From positions 62,001-126,000 of the forward strand of contig JBOFJQ010000034.1 in assembly GCA_051656905.1 (NCBI GenBank): a DNA stretch of 64,000 nucleotides, read 5' to 3'. The notes beneath the pieces were generated by a model. The model made no database searches, was not told the DNA's origin, and worked only from the letters and a program-made list of their open reading frames with translations. Below, piece by piece: positions 61,280-64,000 of this stretch. This DNA comes from JAGNZR01 sp051656905. GTDB lineage: Bacteria > Fusobacteriota > Fusobacteriia > Fusobacteriales > Fusobacteriaceae. Made by a program: the position numbers and the translations under genes. The first letter of the stretch is position 1, and every line of letters begins with the position of its first letter.

Positions 61280-61440
61280 AAAATCCTCCTAGTTCTCTAA
61301 ATTATGGTTTTTATTGATAACACATGGTAGCACATTTTCTTGATTAATTGAAATAAAAATATAAAATTTTTTATCACTTTGTACTGTTATGAAAAAAAAG
61401 TCCTCTTTTAAAATAAAATGATTTTTTATAAAACATTCTA

Positions 61441-61469
61441 TTGATTTTATAAACGTTTGAGTATATAAT
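61441..61469 (+). promoter_or_regulatory. Promoter of the grdX-trxB-trxA-grdE operon
   Basis: TTGATT at 61441-61446 and a perfect TATAAT at 61464-61469 are spaced by 17 bases, with the grdX start 32 bases beyond. I see no glycine riboswitch in the 220 bases between the divergent genes. Confidence 0.8.
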
Positions 61470-61500
61470 AAAGACAAATCATGATTAAGAAGGTGAAGAA

Positions 61501-61896
61501 GTGAAAACTTTAATCTTATCAAATAATCCTTTAACACAGAAAAACACACTTGTTTTTGAAGGAAATTTCCATTATTTACAGAACAAAACTTTGTTAGAGA
61601 TACTTCTGCAAGCAAGAGATTATGTGCATTTAGGACACGAATTATTAACTCATCCCTTAACAGGAAGTATAAAACCTAGTGAAACAATGTATAAATCTAT
61701 AATTTTATCTCATAAAGCAAAAGAAACAGTTGATTTAGCATCTTTAGAAAAAATTGAAAACTGTATAGCAATAACAAAAAAAATGCTAAGTGACTCTAAA
61801 ATAATTGTGTACCCAGATGATATAAAAGATGATTTTCAGCTTATTGATTTCTCTCTTTTAAAAACGGGACTAGAAAGTATCAATCAATTTTGTTAA
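61501..61896 (+). CDS. grdX: GrdX family protein of the glycine reductase operon
   Basis: A 131-residue protein of the GrdX family, found at the head of glycine reductase operons and of unknown molecular function. Matching features are the opening MKTLILSNNPLTQ, LLEILLQARDYVHLGHELLTHPLTGSIKP with its conserved His and Pro positions, and SETMYKSIILSHK. GTG start at 61501. The genes trxB, trxA and grdE follow on the same strand. Confidence 0.9.
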   Translation: MKTLILSNNPLTQKNTLVFEGNFHYLQNKTLLEILLQARDYVHLGHELLTHPLTGSIKPSETMYKSIILSHKAKETVDLASLEKIENCIAITKKMLSDSKIIVYPDDIKDDFQLIDFSLLKTGLESINQFC

Positions 61897-61928
61897 AATA
61901 TTATTACAACATTATTTAGGAGGGTTTC

Positions 61929-62897
61929 ATGGAAAAAAATATTTACGATATTATAATCATCGGAGCAGGACCAGCTGGACTTTCTGCAGCATTATATGCA
62001 GGTAGATCAAAGTTAAATACTCTTGTTATAGAAAGAGGACTTGGAGGTGGTCAAATAGCTATTACCGATGAGGTTGCGAACTACCCAGGATCTCTTCATC
62101 ATGAAGGAGCAATAGAAACTACAGGTCCAGAACTTGTAAAAAGATTAATAAATCAAGCTGAGCACTTCGGAGCTAAAAAAATACGTGCAACAGTTCAAAG
62201 TGTAGATTTTACTGGAGATATAAAAAACGTAGTAACAACAGATGGAACAACTTATTCAGCTAAGTCAATTATAATAGCAACAGGTGCACTGCCTAAAAAA
62301 TTAGGATGCCCAGGTGAAGCTGAATTTACAGGAAAGGGAGTTTCATATTGTGCAACATGTGATGCAGATTTCTTTACAGATTTAGAAGTTTTTTGTGTAG
62401 GTGGAGGATATACTGCAGTGGAAGAAGCATTATATCTTACTAAATTTGCTAGAAAAGTAAATCTAGTAGTAAGAAAAGACCATGTTAGATGTGCACTTAC
62501 AGTTTTAGAGAAAGCTATGAATCATCCAAAGATAGAGATTCATTACAATACTGAAATTTTAGAAATTAAAGGTGATGGAATAGTAGAAAGCACACTTATG
62601 TATAACAATAAAACTGGAGAAAAATATGAATATCATGCAAGTGAAGAAGATGGTACATTTGGAATATTCATGTTCGTAGGATTTAATCCAAATACAGAGT
62701 TATTTAAAGGGCATGTAAATATGGATGAGTGTGGATATATTTTCACTGATGAAAATATGTTAACTAATGTACAAGGAGTATATGCTGCAGGAGATTTAAG
62801 ACCTAAGTTGTTAAGACAGGTAGTAACTGCTACGGCTGATGGAGCAATTGCTGCTACAGCTGCTGAAAAATATATTTCTGAGCATTTTAAAGACTAA
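61929..62897 (+). CDS. trxB: Thioredoxin reductase (glycine reductase-linked)
   Basis: A 322-residue flavoprotein that passes electrons from NADPH (or another donor) to thioredoxin. FAD-binding GAGPAGLSAALYAGRS opens the chain; the redox pair is C141/C144 in SYCATCDADFF; the second nucleotide motif is VGGGYTAVEEALYL; and the FAD domain ends with YAAGDLRPKLLRQVVTATADG. The dinucleotide loop reads RKDHVR, where NADPH enzymes usually have HRRxxxR, so its electron donor is uncertain. AGGAGGG precedes the ATG. It supplies TrxA in the glycine reductase pathway. Confidence 0.95.
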   Translation: MEKNIYDIIIIGAGPAGLSAALYAGRSKLNTLVIERGLGGGQIAITDEVANYPGSLHHEGAIETTGPELVKRLINQAEHFGAKKIRATVQSVDFTGDIKNVVTTDGTTYSAKSIIIATGALPKKLGCPGEAEFTGKGVSYCATCDADFFTDLEVFCVGGGYTAVEEALYLTKFARKVNLVVRKDHVRCALTVLEKAMNHPKIEIHYNTEILEIKGDGIVESTLMYNNKTGEKYEYHASEEDGTFGIFMFVGFNPNTELFKGHVNMDECGYIFTDENMLTNVQGVYAAGDLRPKLLRQVVTATADGAIAATAAEKYISEHFKD

Positions 62898-63122
62898 TTC
62901 AAACTAGAAATAGTGAATAAGGAATAGTAAATACTGAGTATAGAAAATTAGCAATAACTAGTAATATAGTTAAATAATATATAATTATTCAATAATAATT
63001 AGTAATTAATTGATAAAATTTTCAAATTACTAATTATTGTTGGAAAATAAACTTTATTTTTGAAAAAAAGTTTATTATAAAATTTTATCTACAAAACTTT
63101 TTATATATAGGAGGAATTAAAC
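62898..63122. other. Structured 225-base spacer between trxB and trxA
   Basis: An 18-bp stem pairs 62990-63007 with 63025-63042 (one G-T) around a 17-base loop, and a second hairpin pairs AATAAACTTT (63047) with AAAGTTTATT. The first part (62898-62980) is rich in imperfect TAGTAAT-type repeats. It has no long open frame. It may tune expression of trxA against trxB or hold an internal promoter. Confidence 0.5.
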
Positions 63123-63440
63123 ATGTTTGAGTTAGACAAGGACAATTTTGATGCACACGTTATTGAAAGTAAAGAGTTAGTATTAGTTGATTATTTTTCA
63201 ACAGGGTGTGTACCATGCCAAGCTTTATTACCGCAGCTTGAGGAACTTCAAAATGAATTTTCAGGAAAAATTAAATTTATGAAGTTTAATACATCTAATG
63301 GAAGAAGACTTGCAATTAGAGAAAAAATTATGGGGTTACCAACAATTACTGTTTACAACAATGGAGTAAAAGTTTGTGAAGTAACAAAAGAGGAAGCAAC
63401 AGTAGAAAATATAAGAGAGATGATAAAAAAAGTATTGTAA
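63123..63440 (+). CDS. trxA: Thioredoxin with GCVPC active site, glycine reductase type
   Basis: A 105-residue thioredoxin. The active site is GCVPC (residues 28-32), where ordinary thioredoxins have WCGPC. GCVPC is the form known from amino-acid-fermenting clostridia with glycine reductase, such as Eubacterium acidaminophilum. The cis-Pro loop is GLPTITVYNNG. It delivers electrons from TrxB to the reductase. AGGAGG precedes the ATG. Together with grdX and grdE it places this operon firmly in glycine reduction. Confidence 0.95.
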   Translation: MFELDKDNFDAHVIESKELVLVDYFSTGCVPCQALLPQLEELQNEFSGKIKFMKFNTSNGRRLAIREKIMGLPTITVYNNGVKVCEVTKEEATVENIREMIKKVL

Positions 63441-63535
63441 TTAAATAATTAAAGAAAGAGTCACCACATTAATTTTACTATTTAAGTTTTTAATTTTTAT
63501 TAAAATAGATATTTAAAAAAGGGGGTAGGATTAAT

Positions 63536-64000
63536 TTGCGTTTAGAAATTGGAAACATTGTTATTAAAAATATTGAGTTTTGTTCTGAATCAAAAATTGA
63601 GAATGGAACGCTTTTTATTAGTAGTGATGAAGTAAGAAAGATTGTTTTAGAAGATGAAAAGATTTCGAATGTTAAAATCGAACTTGCAAAACCAGGAGAA
63701 TCTATTAGAATTACACCTGTAAAAGATGTTGTTCAACCTAGATATAAGGTTTCAGGAAGAGGAGGAATATTTCCAGGAGTTATAGCTAAAGTAGATACTG
63801 TTGGTGAGGGAGTTACTCATGTTTTAGAAGGTACTGCTGTAGTAACTTGTGGAAAGATTGTTGGGTTTCAAGAGGGAATTGTTGATATGAAAGGAATAGG
63901 TGCTGAATATACACCTTTTTCAAAATTAAATAACGTTTGTCTTGTTATAGAGCCTGTTGAAGGGATAAACCAATATGAGTATGAAGCAGCTGCTAGAATG
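63536..64000 (+). CDS. grdE: Glycine/sarcosine/betaine reductase component B proprotein, GrdE-like (partial, cut by window end)
   Basis: The first 155 residues of a GrdE-type component B subunit (alpha/beta proprotein; full length about 430). Matching blocks are the opening MRLEIGNIVIKNIEF, SGRGGIFPGVIAKVDTVGEG, GTAVVTCGKIVGFQEGIVDM and FSKLNNVCLVIEPVEGINQY. The pyruvoyl-forming cleavage site lies beyond the window in relatives. GrdE, GrdG and GrdI are similar, so sarcosine or betaine specificity remains possible, although the trxB-trxA-grdE order favours glycine reductase. The start is TTG 63536 behind GGGGG. Confidence 0.88.
   Translation, partial: MRLEIGNIVIKNIEFCSESKIENGTLFISSDEVRKIVLEDEKISNVKIELAKPGESIRITPVKDVVQPRYKVSGRGGIFPGVIAKVDTVGEGVTHVLEGTAVVTCGKIVGFQEGIVDMKGIGAEYTPFSKLNNVCLVIEPVEGINQYEYEAAARM

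Noticed and set aside
1..64000. rRNA, tRNA, insertion sequences and prophage integrase
   Set aside because: None could be supported by reading; no transposase or integrase motifs and no tRNA cloverleaf were recognised.

Overview
The window looks like chromosome from a low-GC, outer-membrane anaerobe of the Fusobacteriota, most likely Fusobacteriaceae (Fusobacterium or Cetobacterium type). The base composition is very AT-rich, arginine is almost always AGA, and Shine-Dalgarno sites are strong. Envelope genes are diderm (a 1204-residue autotransporter, a small beta-barrel protein, lipoproteins), while the metabolism is that of an amino-acid fermenter (glycine reductase, GrdX, NfnAB, AGCS and GltS symporters). 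The genus is inference. I saw no rRNA, tRNA or CRISPR array.

Layout. 1-8.7 kb: TrmH-type methylase, ABC1-like kinase, dnaN, an archaeal-type aspartyl-tRNA synthetase behind an Asp-codon leader peptide and attenuator, an intact S66 carboxypeptidase, a decayed S66 copy and a nearby gene remnant, nitroreductase and a ClbS/DfsB-like protein. 8.7-14.7 kb: small envelope and housekeeping genes (lytic transglycosylase, secreted protein, two lipoproteins, exported amidohydrolase, beta-barrel protein, MsrB, HU). 14.8-19.7 kb, minus strand: one operon of Lac/Cel-type PTS IIA, glycosylasparaginase, IIB, IIC, a stand-alone GrdB N-domain protein and a PepV-like dipeptidase. 19.8-22.9 kb: a plasmid-type (Rep_3-like) initiator and a large exported protein with YwqK/MORN-like repeats.

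23.1-35.6 kb: a contractile phage-tail gene cluster in PBSX order. It has a sigma-region-4-like regulator, sheath, two tube proteins, a chaperone with a canonical -1 frameshift site, a very short tape-measure candidate, hub, spike, gp25-like and J/I baseplate proteins, a fibre, and two fibre-linked paralogues. No terminase, portal, capsid, integrase or recognisable endolysin is present. The simplest reading is a tailocin (phage-tail-like bacteriocin) or a related contractile particle.

35.8-57 kb: glyA, the autotransporter, an ABC-F protein, transporters (EamA, SLC13/ArsB-like, MATE, GltS), an NfeD-SPFH pair, small oxidoreductases, an AfuABC/FbpABC-type transporter and an RsuA-type pseudouridine synthase. 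57.5-64 kb: an amino-acid fermentation block with an alanine/glycine symporter, a fused NfnAB transhydrogenase on the minus strand, then grdX-trxB-trxA-grdE, with grdE cut by the window end. Glycine uptake, serine-glycine conversion and glycine reduction are thus all represented. Findings most worth following are the tail cluster with its frameshift and short tape measure, the Asp leader peptide, and the PTS-glycosylasparaginase operon.
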